From positions 1 to 59,046 of the forward strand of contig NZ_JAHOEA010000023.1 of NCBI RefSeq assembly GCF_019127135.1: 59,046 nt of DNA. Direction: 5' to 3'. The notes beneath the pieces are model-generated. The model was not told where the DNA came from. It did not search any database and saw nothing but the letters and a program-made list of their open reading frames with translations. Below are positions 44,047 to 53,733 of the stretch, in pieces. The translations under genes were made by a program, and so were the position numbers. How positions within the stretch are numbered: position 1 is the first letter of the stretch; every line of letters begins with the position of its first letter. Source of the stretch: Segatella copri (lineage in GTDB: Bacteria > Bacteroidota > Bacteroidia > Bacteroidales > Bacteroidaceae).

Positions 44047-45552
44047 ATGAAAAGAATCAATATTATCTTAATAGTACTACTTAGTAGTATGCTTCTTCTT
44101 CTAGGTTCTTGCACCCAGAAGAATGTGGTGATAGGTGTGTCGCAATGTTGCGGCGGAGTTTGGCGCGAGAAGGTGAATAATGAGATGCGACTGGCGCAGT
44201 ATCAATATAAGAATGTGGATTTGCTGTTTACTACTGCAGAGAATGACGGGCAACGCCAGGCTCGCCAGATAGACAGCATGATAGCCAGGAAGGTAGATTT
44301 AATCGTGGTGGCTCCTGATAATGTGAATGATGTAACACCTGCCATCGAGCGAGCTTATCGTGCGCATATCCCAGTTATCCTCTTCGACAGAAAGGTAAAG
44401 ACAACCCATTATACAGCTTCCATCGGTGGTGATAATGTAGAAGCGGGTAGGGAAGTAGCCCGCTTTCTTGCCAGTAAACTGGATGGAAAAGGTACCGTTG
44501 TTGAGATTACGGGCTTAAAGGATGCTTCCCCTGTCATTGAGCGCCATCGTGGTTTCCACGAGGTGATGAAGAATTATCCGGGAATCAAGGTGGTTACCCT
44601 GGACAGTAACTGGAAGATGGAGCGAGCCCAGGAGTTGATGAAACAATATCTGGATAAAGGCGGACATGCGGATGGTGTGTTCGGACATAATGACCTCAGT
44701 GCCATAGGAGCCTTTCAGGAAGCAGAGAGAAGAGGAATATACAAGCAGATGCTGATAGTGGGCATTGATGGATTGCCTGGTATCTGGGAAGGAGTGGATA
44801 GAGTGAAGAGGGGGCATTTTGCTGCTTCTTATGTCTATCCTACCCAGGGCGAAAAGATTATGGAATTGGCTATGAATATCCTTCAGGGTAAACCCTATAA
44901 GAAGGATAATGTGATGAAATCATTCCTTGCTACCCCTGAAAACTGCGATGCCATCGCTCTGCAATATCAGGATCTGGAAGCCAAGATGAAGAATCTGGAT
45001 CAGATTTCTGACAGTCTTGATTCTTATTCAAAGGTTTCCCGTATCCAGAAATGGATGCTTTTGATAGCCTTTATTGTAGTTCTGATTCTGTTCTTTGTCA
45101 TCTACTATATATATAAGGTATATAGAAAGAAGCTGCAGAAACAGAAAGCCGTGGCTCGTGGCTTCATCGAGAACAAGGAGGACTGGTCTGCTGAACTGAA
45201 TCACCTGGATGAGAGTGAACGTTATTTCATGGACCGTTTCAAGAAGAAGATTCTTGAGAATATGGGCAATGCTGATATGAAGATGGATAATTTGGGAGCC
45301 GAGATGCAACTGAGCAAGGTACAGCTCTATCGCAAGGTGAAGGCGATGACTGGAAAAACGCCTGCCGAACTCCTGAAAGAGATGCGTCTGCAGAGAGCCT
45401 ATACGCTCCTGATGCAGACTGATAAGACTGTAGCTGAAGTCTCGGCAGAAGTAGGCTTTGCGTTACCGGGCTATTTCTCTTCATGCTTCAGAAAGCAGTT
45501 TGGCGTTCTTCCTACCGATTTCAGAAATAAACAGTTATCTAAAAGAAAATAG
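44047..45552 (+). CDS. Transmembrane one-component regulator: periplasmic sugar-binding domain fused to AraC HTH, no kinase or receiver
   Basis: 501 aa. Lipoprotein-like signal (LLLLGSC), then a type I periplasmic sugar-binding domain (about 26-320; VVIGVSQCCGGVWREK, HIPVILFDRKVKTTHYTA), one transmembrane helix (about 336-358, LIAFIVVLILFFVIYYIY), a 40-residue linker, and an AraC DNA-binding domain (LSKVQLYRKVKAMTG, VSAEVGFALPGYFSSCFRK). It is a close relative of the 26879 hybrid regulator at both ends, but HisKA, HATPase and receiver are missing. The linker resumes at the segment before that protein's HTH. The first recognition region is nearly identical, so both probably bind the same operators. 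It lies directly upstream of the SusC/D operon. It may be an activator that works by ligand-induced dimerisation, or a competitor. Confidence 0.88.
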   Translation: MKRINIILIVLLSSMLLLLGSCTQKNVVIGVSQCCGGVWREKVNNEMRLAQYQYKNVDLLFTTAENDGQRQARQIDSMIARKVDLIVVAPDNVNDVTPAIERAYRAHIPVILFDRKVKTTHYTASIGGDNVEAGREVARFLASKLDGKGTVVEITGLKDASPVIERHRGFHEVMKNYPGIKVVTLDSNWKMERAQELMKQYLDKGGHADGVFGHNDLSAIGAFQEAERRGIYKQMLIVGIDGLPGIWEGVDRVKRGHFAASYVYPTQGEKIMELAMNILQGKPYKKDNVMKSFLATPENCDAIALQYQDLEAKMKNLDQISDSLDSYSKVSRIQKWMLLIAFIVVLILFFVIYYIYKVYRKKLQKQKAVARGFIENKEDWSAELNHLDESERYFMDRFKKKILENMGNADMKMDNLGAEMQLSKVQLYRKVKAMTGKTPAELLKEMRLQRAYTLLMQTDKTVAEVSAEVGFALPGYFSSCFRKQFGVLPTDFRNKQLSKRK

Positions 45553-45602
45553 TTTTCTAACTCCTTTAAAATAAGTACTTTAAAATCTTAGCAAAAGATG
45601 AG

Positions 45603-45681
45603 AAAATCGTTTCATGTAACATAATTATTGTTGCAGGAACGATTTTTTTTATTTATATAACAGTCTTTTCCCTAATTTTGC
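45603..45681 (+). promoter_or_regulatory. Fructan operator and promoter of the SusC-SusD-GH32 operon
   Basis: AAAATCGTTTCATGTAACA (45603-45621) pairs as an inverted repeat with TGTTGCAGGAACGATTTT (45629-45646). The -7 box TAATTTTGC is at 45673-45681. AACG (45638-45641) precedes it by the same distance as at the MFS and orphan promoters. Confidence 0.8.
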
Positions 45682-45731
45682 GGCAGAAATCAAGTAATGA
45701 CAATTTTTGAAACTTAAAACGTTATAATAGT

Positions 45732-48700
45732 ATGAACAATCTTTCAAGATTACTGATGAGCTCTGCGCTCTGTGCTGTTTGCACCGTAGCTAGTGCACAA
45801 CAGGTAAATGTAAATGGCATCGTAAAGGATGCTACCGGTGAGACAGTCATTGGTGCATCTGTTATGGTGAAAGGCACAAAGACTGGTACTGTTACCGACT
45901 TTGATGGTAACTTCCATGTAGAATGTGCTCCTGGTTCCACACTTGTTATATCTTATATTGGATATAAGACGCAAGAAGTAAAGGCTTCAGATAATATGGA
46001 GGTAACACTTCAGGAAGATGCCAACGACTTGCAGGAAGTAGTTGTAACAGGTTATACCACTCAGAAGAAGGCAGACTTGACCGGCTCCGTGGCTGTGGTT
46101 TCAACCAAGAACCTGAAGACAAGTTCAGAAACAGACCCGATGCGTGCTTTGCAGGGTCGTGTTCCTGGTATGACAGTTACTACCGATGGTTCTCCTATTG
46201 GTTCAGGAACCGTGCGTATTCGTGGTATCGGTTCTTTCAACTCTTCTCAGGACCCTCTTTATATCATAGATGGTGTGCCTACCACTATGGCATTGAATAC
46301 CCTCAATACAAATGATATAGAGAGTATGCAGGTTTTGAAGGATGCCGCTTCGGCTTCTATCTATGGTTCACGTGCATCAAATGGTGTCATCATCATCACC
46401 ACCAAGAAAGGTAAGAAGGGTAGCAAGGTGGCTGTTGACTTCTCTGCCAACCTCACTGCACAGTTCTATTCCAACCAGTCGAAGATGAAGCTGATGAACT
46501 CCAGCCAGTATGCCACAGCGATGGCGCAGGCTGCCCTGAACGATGGACTCGATCCTGTGGCTTATGCAGCCAACTACGGCATCGACTTGAATGCGGCCTC
46601 TGGAACTCCAATCACCGTTTGGAATCCTGCTACCAACCAGTATCAGAACTATACTATCAATGGTCGATATGATGGCTACATCAATGCCAAGAAGACCATG
46701 CGATTCTCGGATACCGACTGGCTCGATGAAATCTCTCGCACAGGTTTCTCGCAGAACTACGACCTCTCAGTATCTCATGCCAATGACAAGCATAGCGCTA
46801 TGTTCTCCTTGGGATACAAGAACAATGAGGGAGTCTTGAAATATACCGACTTCGAGAATATCTCAGCTCGTTTGAACACCTCTTGGAATTTGAACAAGAT
46901 TGTTACCGTAGGCGAGAATGTAACATTGACTTATACCTCTCAGGTAGATTGCCATCCGATGGAGAATGCCTTGAAGATGCCTTCCATCGTTCCGGTTTAC
47001 GAAGAAGATGGCAAGACCTTCGCAGGTCCTGTGGGTAGTATGGCCGACCGTCAGAACCCTTGTCGTGAGCAGTATCAGAACCGCAACAACCACCTCGACT
47101 ATTGGCGCATCTTCGGTAATGCCTTCGTAGAATTGAAGCCAGTCAAGGGATTGACCCTGCGTTCTAACTTCGGTTTGGATTTCAAGACATCGTTTATCAA
47201 TTCGATGACGAATACTTATCATTCCGATATTGTCAACAATGACATCGCCAAGACAACGCTCTCGAATAACAATGAGACTAACTGGACATGGTCTAACACA
47301 GCCCAGTACGTTACCCAGATAGGCAAGCACAACATCGATGTACTCGGTGGTATGGAATTTTCCAAGCAGTCGGTTATCGATTTCTCTGCCTATTCAGAAG
47401 GCTATGCGCTGGAAGATGTAGATTACATGTGGCCAAATGCTGCAACAGGAACGATGCGTAACTCGGGTGCAAAGGTAGGTTATCGCCTGGCTTCTTTCTT
47501 TGGAAAGGTGAATTACAACTGGGATGATCTCCTCTTGGCTTCCTTCACTATCCGTCATGATGGTTCATCACGTTTCGGTAAGGCTCATCGCTGGGGTACT
47601 TTCCCTGCTGCATCACTCGGCTTCCGATTCTCTAATCTTCTGAAGAAGGATTGGTTGGATGATGCCAAGTTGCGACTCTCTTGGGGTCAGACAGGTAACC
47701 AGGCTATCGACAACAATGCACAGTTTGGCCTTTATGTAGTGGATTACGGATTAGACCGTGTAACCTCTACAGCATACGACCTCTTCCTGCAAGGTTCAGG
47801 TACCTTCCCTTCTGGTTATCGTGCCACACAGTTGGCTAACCCTAACTTGAAATGGGAGGCTGCTACCCAGTATAACGTAGGCTTGGATTACACCCTGTTT
47901 GGCAATACCCTCTATGGTACAGTGGATGCCTATATTAAGAATGTAAAGGATATGTTGATTAATCCTGCTTATCTGGGTGCTACTGGTGAAGGTGGAAATT
48001 CATGGCAGAATGGTCCTTCGCTCCGCAACTGGGGTATGGAGTTCACCGTGGGCTATCGCAAGACCTTGGCTAATGGACTTGGCATCGATGTGAACGGCAA
48101 TCTGGATTTCTTCCGCAACAAGGTTACTTATTTGCCAGCATCAACAACAGGTGCTTACGCTCACACATCTAAGGAAAACCTGGTACAGAGTGGCAAGTCT
48201 TATGGTTCTATCGTAGGTTATGTAGCCGATGGAATTTTCCAGAATCAGGAAGAAGTAGATAAGTCTGGACAGCCAAACGCACGTGTCGGTGGATTGAAAT
48301 ACAAGGACTTAGATGGTAAAAATGGCATTACTTCAGATGACCAGACTTGGATTTTCGACCCTGTGCCAGCCTTCTCCTATGGTTTGAATATTGCTCTCAA
48401 CTACAAGGGCTTTGATTTCAGTATGTTCTGGCAGGGTGTCTATGACCAGGATGTGTATAACAACCAAAAGTTCCAGACCGACTTCTGGGCTATTACTGAT
48501 GGCGGTTCTAACAAGGGTACCCGTTTGCTCGATGCCTGGAATACCAACAATACCGGTTCTTCTATCCCACGTCTGAGCACCATGAATACAGCTGATGAGG
48601 GTCGTGCTTCTACTTACTACGTTGAGAATGGATCTTACTTGAAGTTGCGTACCTTGCAGGTGGGTTACACTATCCCAAGCAGCATCCTCTCTAAGTTGAA

Positions 48701-48845
48701 GATGACCAGTGCCCGTGTCTATCTCTCAGGTCAGAATCTTTTGACCATCAAGAGCAATAGCCTGACCTGTTCAGACCCAGAGAATCCAAACTGGAACTAT
48801 CCACTTTCAACATCCGTATCATTCGGACTTCAGGTAGGTTTCTAA
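45732..48845 (+). CDS. SusC-like TonB-dependent outer membrane transporter (fructan)
   Basis: 1037 aa. Signal peptide ending VASAQ, CarboxypepD_reg-like domain (about 25-100; VNGIVKDATGETVIGASVMV, in part), TonB-box-like DLQEVVVTGYTT, plug (ADLTGSVAVVS..., RIRGIGSFNSSQDPLYIIDG) and a 22-strand barrel. SusC proteins import oligosaccharides across the outer membrane using TonB energy, capped by SusD. SusD follows after 32 bp and a GH32 after that, so the substrate is most likely a fructan. Operator and promoter lie at 45603-45681. Confidence 0.95.
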   Translation: MNNLSRLLMSSALCAVCTVASAQQVNVNGIVKDATGETVIGASVMVKGTKTGTVTDFDGNFHVECAPGSTLVISYIGYKTQEVKASDNMEVTLQEDANDLQEVVVTGYTTQKKADLTGSVAVVSTKNLKTSSETDPMRALQGRVPGMTVTTDGSPIGSGTVRIRGIGSFNSSQDPLYIIDGVPTTMALNTLNTNDIESMQVLKDAASASIYGSRASNGVIIITTKKGKKGSKVAVDFSANLTAQFYSNQSKMKLMNSSQYATAMAQAALNDGLDPVAYAANYGIDLNAASGTPITVWNPATNQYQNYTINGRYDGYINAKKTMRFSDTDWLDEISRTGFSQNYDLSVSHANDKHSAMFSLGYKNNEGVLKYTDFENISARLNTSWNLNKIVTVGENVTLTYTSQVDCHPMENALKMPSIVPVYEEDGKTFAGPVGSMADRQNPCREQYQNRNNHLDYWRIFGNAFVELKPVKGLTLRSNFGLDFKTSFINSMTNTYHSDIVNNDIAKTTLSNNNETNWTWSNTAQYVTQIGKHNIDVLGGMEFSKQSVIDFSAYSEGYALEDVDYMWPNAATGTMRNSGAKVGYRLASFFGKVNYNWDDLLLASFTIRHDGSSRFGKAHRWGTFPAASLGFRFSNLLKKDWLDDAKLRLSWGQTGNQAIDNNAQFGLYVVDYGLDRVTSTAYDLFLQGSGTFPSGYRATQLANPNLKWEAATQYNVGLDYTLFGNTLYGTVDAYIKNVKDMLINPAYLGATGEGGNSWQNGPSLRNWGMEFTVGYRKTLANGLGIDVNGNLDFFRNKVTYLPASTTGAYAHTSKENLVQSGKSYGSIVGYVADGIFQNQEEVDKSGQPNARVGGLKYKDLDGKNGITSDDQTWIFDPVPAFSYGLNIALNYKGFDFSMFWQGVYDQDVYNNQKFQTDFWAITDGGSNKGTRLLDAWNTNNTGSSIPRLSTMNTADEGRASTYYVENGSYLKLRTLQVGYTIPSSILSKLKMTSARVYLSGQNLLTIKSNSLTCSDPENPNWNYPLSTSVSFGLQVGF

Positions 48846-48877
48846 AATGTTTCATATTTTTTAAAGAGAATTCTAAG

Positions 48878-50614
48878 ATGAAAAAGTTATATACAATGGT
48901 GCTTGCTGTAGCACTGATAGGAACATTCACCAGTTGTGATGATTTCCTGGATTACACCCCAACAGCTGTGGTTGATGAAGACAAGGCATTCAGCGAGCCA
49001 GACAAGATGGTAAACAGTGCCTATGCGATGTTGGGCGACTGTTGGTATTCTTACCCATTCAACCTTTGGCCATATGGTGACCTTTCTTCAGACGATTGCT
49101 TGAAGGGTGGCGGTGGTACCGGTGACACCGGTTATCACGATGTGGAGATCTGGAGTACCTTGACCTCTACTAAGGGCGAACTCGACGAATTATGGTATCG
49201 TCTCTATTGTGCCGTTTCCCGTTGCAACCGTGCCTTGGTTTCTTTGCAACAGAATGGTGAGCGCACACTGGGTGCTGAGGTAACCAAGCAGCGTGAGGCT
49301 GAGGTTCGCTTTCTCCGTGCTCATTTCTATTTCAAGTTACTTAGCATGTATCGTCAGATTCCTTGGATAGACGAGAAGGTTTATGAGGATAAAACAACAG
49401 AGAGCACATCAAACACTCAGTTTACTTATGAGGAATTGTGGCAGAAGGTGATAGCCGACTTCCAGGCAGCATACGATGTACTTCCAGCTAAGCAGAAGGA
49501 TGGCGGTCGTGTCAACAAGATTGCTGCCGCAGGTTATCTGGCTAAGTGTTATCTTACCATTGCCTGGGGTGATGGCTATGAGGCAACCGATGGTGTTGAC
49601 CATATTAATAACGAGTATATGCAGAAGGTTGTCGAATATACTGATGTGGTGAAGAATTCTGACTATGGTTACATGGCAGACTTCGGCGACATCTTCCTGC
49701 CTGACAATAAGAACAGCAAGGAGTCAGTTTTTGCTGTCCAGGCTTCCGACTATAGCGAGGACCATACCACCTTCGGACGTGGCAACTGGTCTAACGTGCT
49801 GAATGGCTGTTGGGGTATGTGGTCTTGCGGATGGGATTTCCACAAGCCTTCACAGGACCTGGTGAATGCCTTCAAGACCAAGAATGGACTTCCTGAGTTT
49901 GATGACTACAACAAGACTTGTGATTATCCTGTAAACGGTAAGCCTAATAGTCAGAAATGGGATCCACGTTTGTTCCATACTGTAGGAATGCCTACCTTCC
50001 CATATAAATATGAGTCAGAATACAAGATGACTACGGCCAACTCTCGTACACCAAATGTTTACGGTTACTATACCTCTCTGAAGGAAGTACCACAGCGTTC
50101 TAAGGGTGAAACTTTCAATGGCTCTTGGCAGGCGTTTGCGATGAACGACTACGTGCTCCGTTATAGCGACATCATGTTGATGCGCGCTGAGGCTTTGATA
50201 GAGTTGGGCCATCTGGCTGAGGCTCGTACCATCATCAACGATATCCGTCAGAGAGCCAAGAATTCTGTGGATAAGCATATTGAATATGCCAAGGATCAAT
50301 GTGATATAGCCCTCTATCCGGAGTCTTATTTCCAGGATAAGGAGACCGCAAGAAAGTGCCTGCGCTGGGAGCGTCGTCTGGAAATGGCTATGGAGAACGG
50401 CCGCTTCTTCGACTTGCGCCGCTGGGGCATTGCATCTGAGACACTGAACAAGTATTTCGCATTAGAGCAGAACGATAAGTATGGAGAGCAGACATACGCT
50501 CAATACCTGAAGGATGCCAAGTTTACTCCAGGCAAGAACGAGTTCTATCCGGTTCCATATAACCAGCTGTATTACATTCCTGGTCTTTATAAGCAAAATA
50601 AGGGATACGAGTAA
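48878..50614 (+). CDS. SusD-like surface oligosaccharide-binding lipoprotein (fructan)
   Basis: 578 aa. Lipoprotein signal with lipobox FTSC at about 20, then CDDFLDYTPTAVVDEDKAFS, the classic SusD start. RagB/SusD TPR-like helices run through the body (AEVRFLRAHFYFKLLSMYR, ADFQAAYDVLPAKQKDGG), and the C-terminal domain has the conserved DIMLMRAEALIELG and WERRLEMAMENGRFFDLRRW segments. It is the lid and binding partner of the SusC protein. No SusE or additional surface lipoprotein follows, which differs from many levan loci. Confidence 0.95.
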   Translation: MKKLYTMVLAVALIGTFTSCDDFLDYTPTAVVDEDKAFSEPDKMVNSAYAMLGDCWYSYPFNLWPYGDLSSDDCLKGGGGTGDTGYHDVEIWSTLTSTKGELDELWYRLYCAVSRCNRALVSLQQNGERTLGAEVTKQREAEVRFLRAHFYFKLLSMYRQIPWIDEKVYEDKTTESTSNTQFTYEELWQKVIADFQAAYDVLPAKQKDGGRVNKIAAAGYLAKCYLTIAWGDGYEATDGVDHINNEYMQKVVEYTDVVKNSDYGYMADFGDIFLPDNKNSKESVFAVQASDYSEDHTTFGRGNWSNVLNGCWGMWSCGWDFHKPSQDLVNAFKTKNGLPEFDDYNKTCDYPVNGKPNSQKWDPRLFHTVGMPTFPYKYESEYKMTTANSRTPNVYGYYTSLKEVPQRSKGETFNGSWQAFAMNDYVLRYSDIMLMRAEALIELGHLAEARTIINDIRQRAKNSVDKHIEYAKDQCDIALYPESYFQDKETARKCLRWERRLEMAMENGRFFDLRRWGIASETLNKYFALEQNDKYGEQTYAQYLKDAKFTPGKNEFYPVPYNQLYYIPGLYKQNKGYE

Positions 50615-50652
50615 TTACCATCGGTATTTTTAGATAATTAGATAATTAGACA

Positions 50653-52371
50653 ATGAAAAAGATATTTATTTCAGCGCTTGTCGCTCTTTGCGGTTTCACC
50701 GCCAGTTATGCCCAGCAGGCTTCCTTCTTGAGCAATAACCACTGTCTCTATCGCATCAGCCAGGAGAGTCAGAACCAGAAGTGTCTCTTGCTCCCTGTAC
50801 AGGAAAATGCAGAGATAGCCAATATTAAGGTGATTGCCAACAACAAGCAGGTGAAAGCCTTCAATGTGAAGTTGGCTAAAGACCACGTAGATTATTACGT
50901 GCCTCTCTATATGAATGAGTTTGCCGGTTTGAAGGGCCTGGCTCTCGATATCCATGTAAACGGCGATTATAGCAAGGAGGGTTTGAACGCCCTCACTTGC
51001 TGGGAGAACATGAAGTTCTCTGATTCTTTCGATATGAAGAATCGTGAACAGTATCGCCCAGTTTTCCATCACACTCCTGTTTACGGATGGATGAATGACC
51101 CAAATGGTATGTTCTATAAGGATGGCGTATGGAATCTCTACTTCCAGTATAATCCTTACGGATCACAGTGGGAGAATATGACCTGGGGACATTCTACATC
51201 TACCGACTTGGTACATTGGAAGTTCCAGGGTGCCCCTATCCAGCCAGATGCAATTGGTACCATTTTCAGCGGTTCTGCCGTTGTGGATAAGAATAATACC
51301 GCTGGTTTGGGCAAGGGTGCTGTTGTGGCTCTCTACACTTCGGCTGGTGAGAACCAGACACAGAGCATGGCTTACAGCACAGATAATGGTAAGACCTTTA
51401 CCAAATATGAGGGAAATCCGATCATCACCAGCAATGTGCCTGATTTCCGTGACCCTCACATGTTCTGGAACGAGGACATCAAGAAATGGAATATGATCAT
51501 GGCGGTTGGTCAGCACATGGAAATCTATTCTTCAGATAACTTGAAGGACTGGAAATACGAAAGCTCTTTTGGTGAGAAGTATGGCAATCATGGCGGTGTC
51601 TGGGAATGCCCAGACCTGATGAAGATGAAGGTTCGTGGCACCGATAAGGAAAAGTGGATGCTCATCTGCAACATCAATCCTGGTGGTCCATTCGGCGGTT
51701 CTGCAACCCAGTATTTCGTAGGTGATTTCGATGGACACAAGTTTACTTGCGACAGCAAGCCTGAGGTTACCAAGTGGATGGATTACGGTAAGGACCACTA
51801 TGCCACAGTTTCCTTTGATAATGCTCCAAACGGTCGCCGTGTGGCTATCGCCTGGATGAGCAACTGGCAGTATGCCAACCAGGTTCCTACCCAGCAGTAC
51901 CGTTCAGGCAACTCTATTCCTCGCGACTTAGGTCTCTTCGAGTATAAGGGTGAAACTTATTGCAGCGTGGTTCCATCTCCTGAGATGACAGCAGCAAGAA
52001 GCAAGAAGGCAGGCAAGAAACTTACAGCATCTTGCGAAATGGTAGTAAACCTGAAGGGAAATGCTACTATCACCCTGAGCAACGATAAGGGCGAGAAGGT
52101 AGTGATGAACTACGATGCCAAGGCAGAAACCTTCTCAATGGATAGAACCAAGAGCGGTAAGATGGATTTCAGCAAGGACTTCGCTGCAGTCACCAAGGCT
52201 CCAACCTATGGCAATATCAGCCAGCTGCGCATCTTCATCGACAAGAGCAGCATTGAGGCACTGGATGCTGACGGCAAGATGGCCATGACCAATCTCGTGT
52301 TCCCAAGCAAGCCTTACAACAAGGTTACTGTAAAGGGAAAGGGCAAGTATCAGGTTTACGACATCAAGTAA
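50653..52371 (+). CDS. GH32 fructan hydrolase, copy 2
   Basis: 572 aa, signal peptide ending in SYAQQ, periplasmic. N-terminal beta module about 22-115, then GH32 propeller with WMNDPNG, PDFRDPH and WECPDL, all three catalytic acids present. The C-terminal beta-sandwich ends with DKSSIEALDADGK. It is shorter than copy 1. Third gene of the SusC-SusD operon, so it acts on fructo-oligosaccharides brought in by that pair. Exo- or endo-action and preference for inulin over levan cannot be read from sequence. Confidence 0.95.
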   Translation: MKKIFISALVALCGFTASYAQQASFLSNNHCLYRISQESQNQKCLLLPVQENAEIANIKVIANNKQVKAFNVKLAKDHVDYYVPLYMNEFAGLKGLALDIHVNGDYSKEGLNALTCWENMKFSDSFDMKNREQYRPVFHHTPVYGWMNDPNGMFYKDGVWNLYFQYNPYGSQWENMTWGHSTSTDLVHWKFQGAPIQPDAIGTIFSGSAVVDKNNTAGLGKGAVVALYTSAGENQTQSMAYSTDNGKTFTKYEGNPIITSNVPDFRDPHMFWNEDIKKWNMIMAVGQHMEIYSSDNLKDWKYESSFGEKYGNHGGVWECPDLMKMKVRGTDKEKWMLICNINPGGPFGGSATQYFVGDFDGHKFTCDSKPEVTKWMDYGKDHYATVSFDNAPNGRRVAIAWMSNWQYANQVPTQQYRSGNSIPRDLGLFEYKGETYCSVVPSPEMTAARSKKAGKKLTASCEMVVNLKGNATITLSNDKGEKVVMNYDAKAETFSMDRTKSGKMDFSKDFAAVTKAPTYGNISQLRIFIDKSSIEALDADGKMAMTNLVFPSKPYNKVTVKGKGKYQVYDIK

Positions 52372-52417
52372 CCTCGTCTGTTAAGAACTGAATCTATAAG
52401 ATAATTGTTTCTTAGCG

Positions 52418-52501
52418 TGTTACTGATGTAACAATGCAACATAAATGGTAGCCGATGAACGATATTTTATGATATGTTGTATCGTTTATCGCTACCTTTG
52501 C
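52418..52501 (+). promoter_or_regulatory. Fructan operator and promoter of the MFS-fructokinase unit
   Basis: The dyad TGTTACTGATGTAACA is at 52418-52433 and the half-site ATGAACGAT at 52455-52463; the -7 box TACCTTTGC is at 52493-52501. AACG (52458-52461) keeps the same distance to the -7 box as at SusC. A degenerate left half-site (AATTGTTTC) lies at about 52403-52411. Confidence 0.78.
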
Positions 52502-52534
52502 ACCAGCAAAATAGAAACAATAACGCTAACAATT

Positions 52535-53686
52535 ATGAATAAATCATCAAAGTTATCAATCATCCCGGTGATGCTCTGTTTCTTCGCCATGGGATTTGTA
52601 GATTTGGTAGGTATTGCCTCCAACTACGTAAAGGAAGATCTCAACCTCAATGATGCAACAGCCAATCTGTTCCCATCGCTGGTATTCTTCTGGTTTCTCA
52701 TCTTCTCGGTTCCTACGGGAATCCTGATGAATAAGATAGGTAGAAAGAAGACTGTACTCCTGTCTTTGCTCGTTACCGTTATCTCACTCCTTTTGCCCAT
52801 TTTCGGCGAAAACTTTGAGCTGATGCTCGTGTCGTTCTCATTGCTCGGCATCGGAAATGCATTGATGCAGACTTCCCTGAACCCGCTGGTTTCTGTAGTA
52901 ACATCAGGTAAGAACCTGGCTTCTACTTTGACCTTCGGACAGTTCGTAAAGGCAATCGCTTCCTTTCTGGCACCATACATTGCCATGTGGGGTGCCATGG
53001 CAAGCATTCCAACCTTCGGTTTGGGCTGGAGAATCCTCTTCCCAATCTATATGATTATCGGAATAGCTGCAACATTCTTCCTGGCAGGTACACCTATTGA
53101 AGAAGAGAAGAATGAGGGTAAGGCTTCCGGCTTTGGCGAGTGCTTCAAGTTGCTCGGCAAACCTATCGTGCTGCTTTCCTTCATCGGTATCATGTGCCAT
53201 GTAGGCATTGATGTAGGTACCAACACTACTGCTCCTAAGATTCTGATGGAGCGCTTGGGGTGGACGCTGAACGAGGCTGCCTTCGCTACATCGCTCTACT
53301 TCATCTTCCGTACCATCGGATGCTTCACCGGTACAGCCTTCCTCCGTATGATGAAGACCCGCACTTTCTTCGTTATCAGCGTAGTGATGATGGCTCTGAG
53401 TATGATAGGCATGTGGGTAGGCGAGAGCAAGACGATGCTTTATATCGCCATCGCCCTCGTGGGATACGGCAACTCTAACGTCTTCTCCATGATTTTCTCT
53501 CAGGCTCTGCTTGCTATGCCTGATAAGAAGAACGAGGTGAGTGGACTGATGATCATGGGACTCTTCGGTGGTACCATCTTCCCTTTGATTATGGGCTTTG
53601 CCAGCGATGCTATGGGTCAGGTGGGTGCTGTGGCTGTCATGGCTGTGGGAGTCGCTTATCTCTTCACTTATATCCGCAAGTTATAA
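52535..53686 (+). CDS. Major facilitator superfamily sugar (fructose) importer
   Basis: 383 aa from the ATG at 52535 (MNKSSKLSIIPVMLC). An upstream frame extension from 52445 runs through the promoter and is rejected. Twelve hydrophobic segments span the protein, with the MFS motif GILMNKIGRKKTVLLSLL between helices 2 and 3. It resembles FucP-type monosaccharide:H+ symporters. Next to fructokinase and under the fructan operator it most likely imports free fructose across the inner membrane. Confidence 0.9.
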   Translation: MNKSSKLSIIPVMLCFFAMGFVDLVGIASNYVKEDLNLNDATANLFPSLVFFWFLIFSVPTGILMNKIGRKKTVLLSLLVTVISLLLPIFGENFELMLVSFSLLGIGNALMQTSLNPLVSVVTSGKNLASTLTFGQFVKAIASFLAPYIAMWGAMASIPTFGLGWRILFPIYMIIGIAATFFLAGTPIEEEKNEGKASGFGECFKLLGKPIVLLSFIGIMCHVGIDVGTNTTAPKILMERLGWTLNEAAFATSLYFIFRTIGCFTGTAFLRMMKTRTFFVISVVMMALSMIGMWVGESKTMLYIAIALVGYGNSNVFSMIFSQALLAMPDKKNEVSGLMIMGLFGGTIFPLIMGFASDAMGQVGAVAVMAVGVAYLFTYIRKL

Positions 53687-53733
53687 TATAAATCATCCGC
53701 AATCGTTTATATCGTATATATTAAGGTGTAATT

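Noticed and set aside
44047..45552. Frameshifted full hybrid regulator
   Set aside because: The frame is uninterrupted, and no kinase- or receiver-coding sequence is found in any frame between the membrane helix and the HTH.
52445..52534. Longer N-terminus for the MFS protein
   Set aside because: The extension translates across the operator and -7 box and precedes the first membrane helix with no plausible function.
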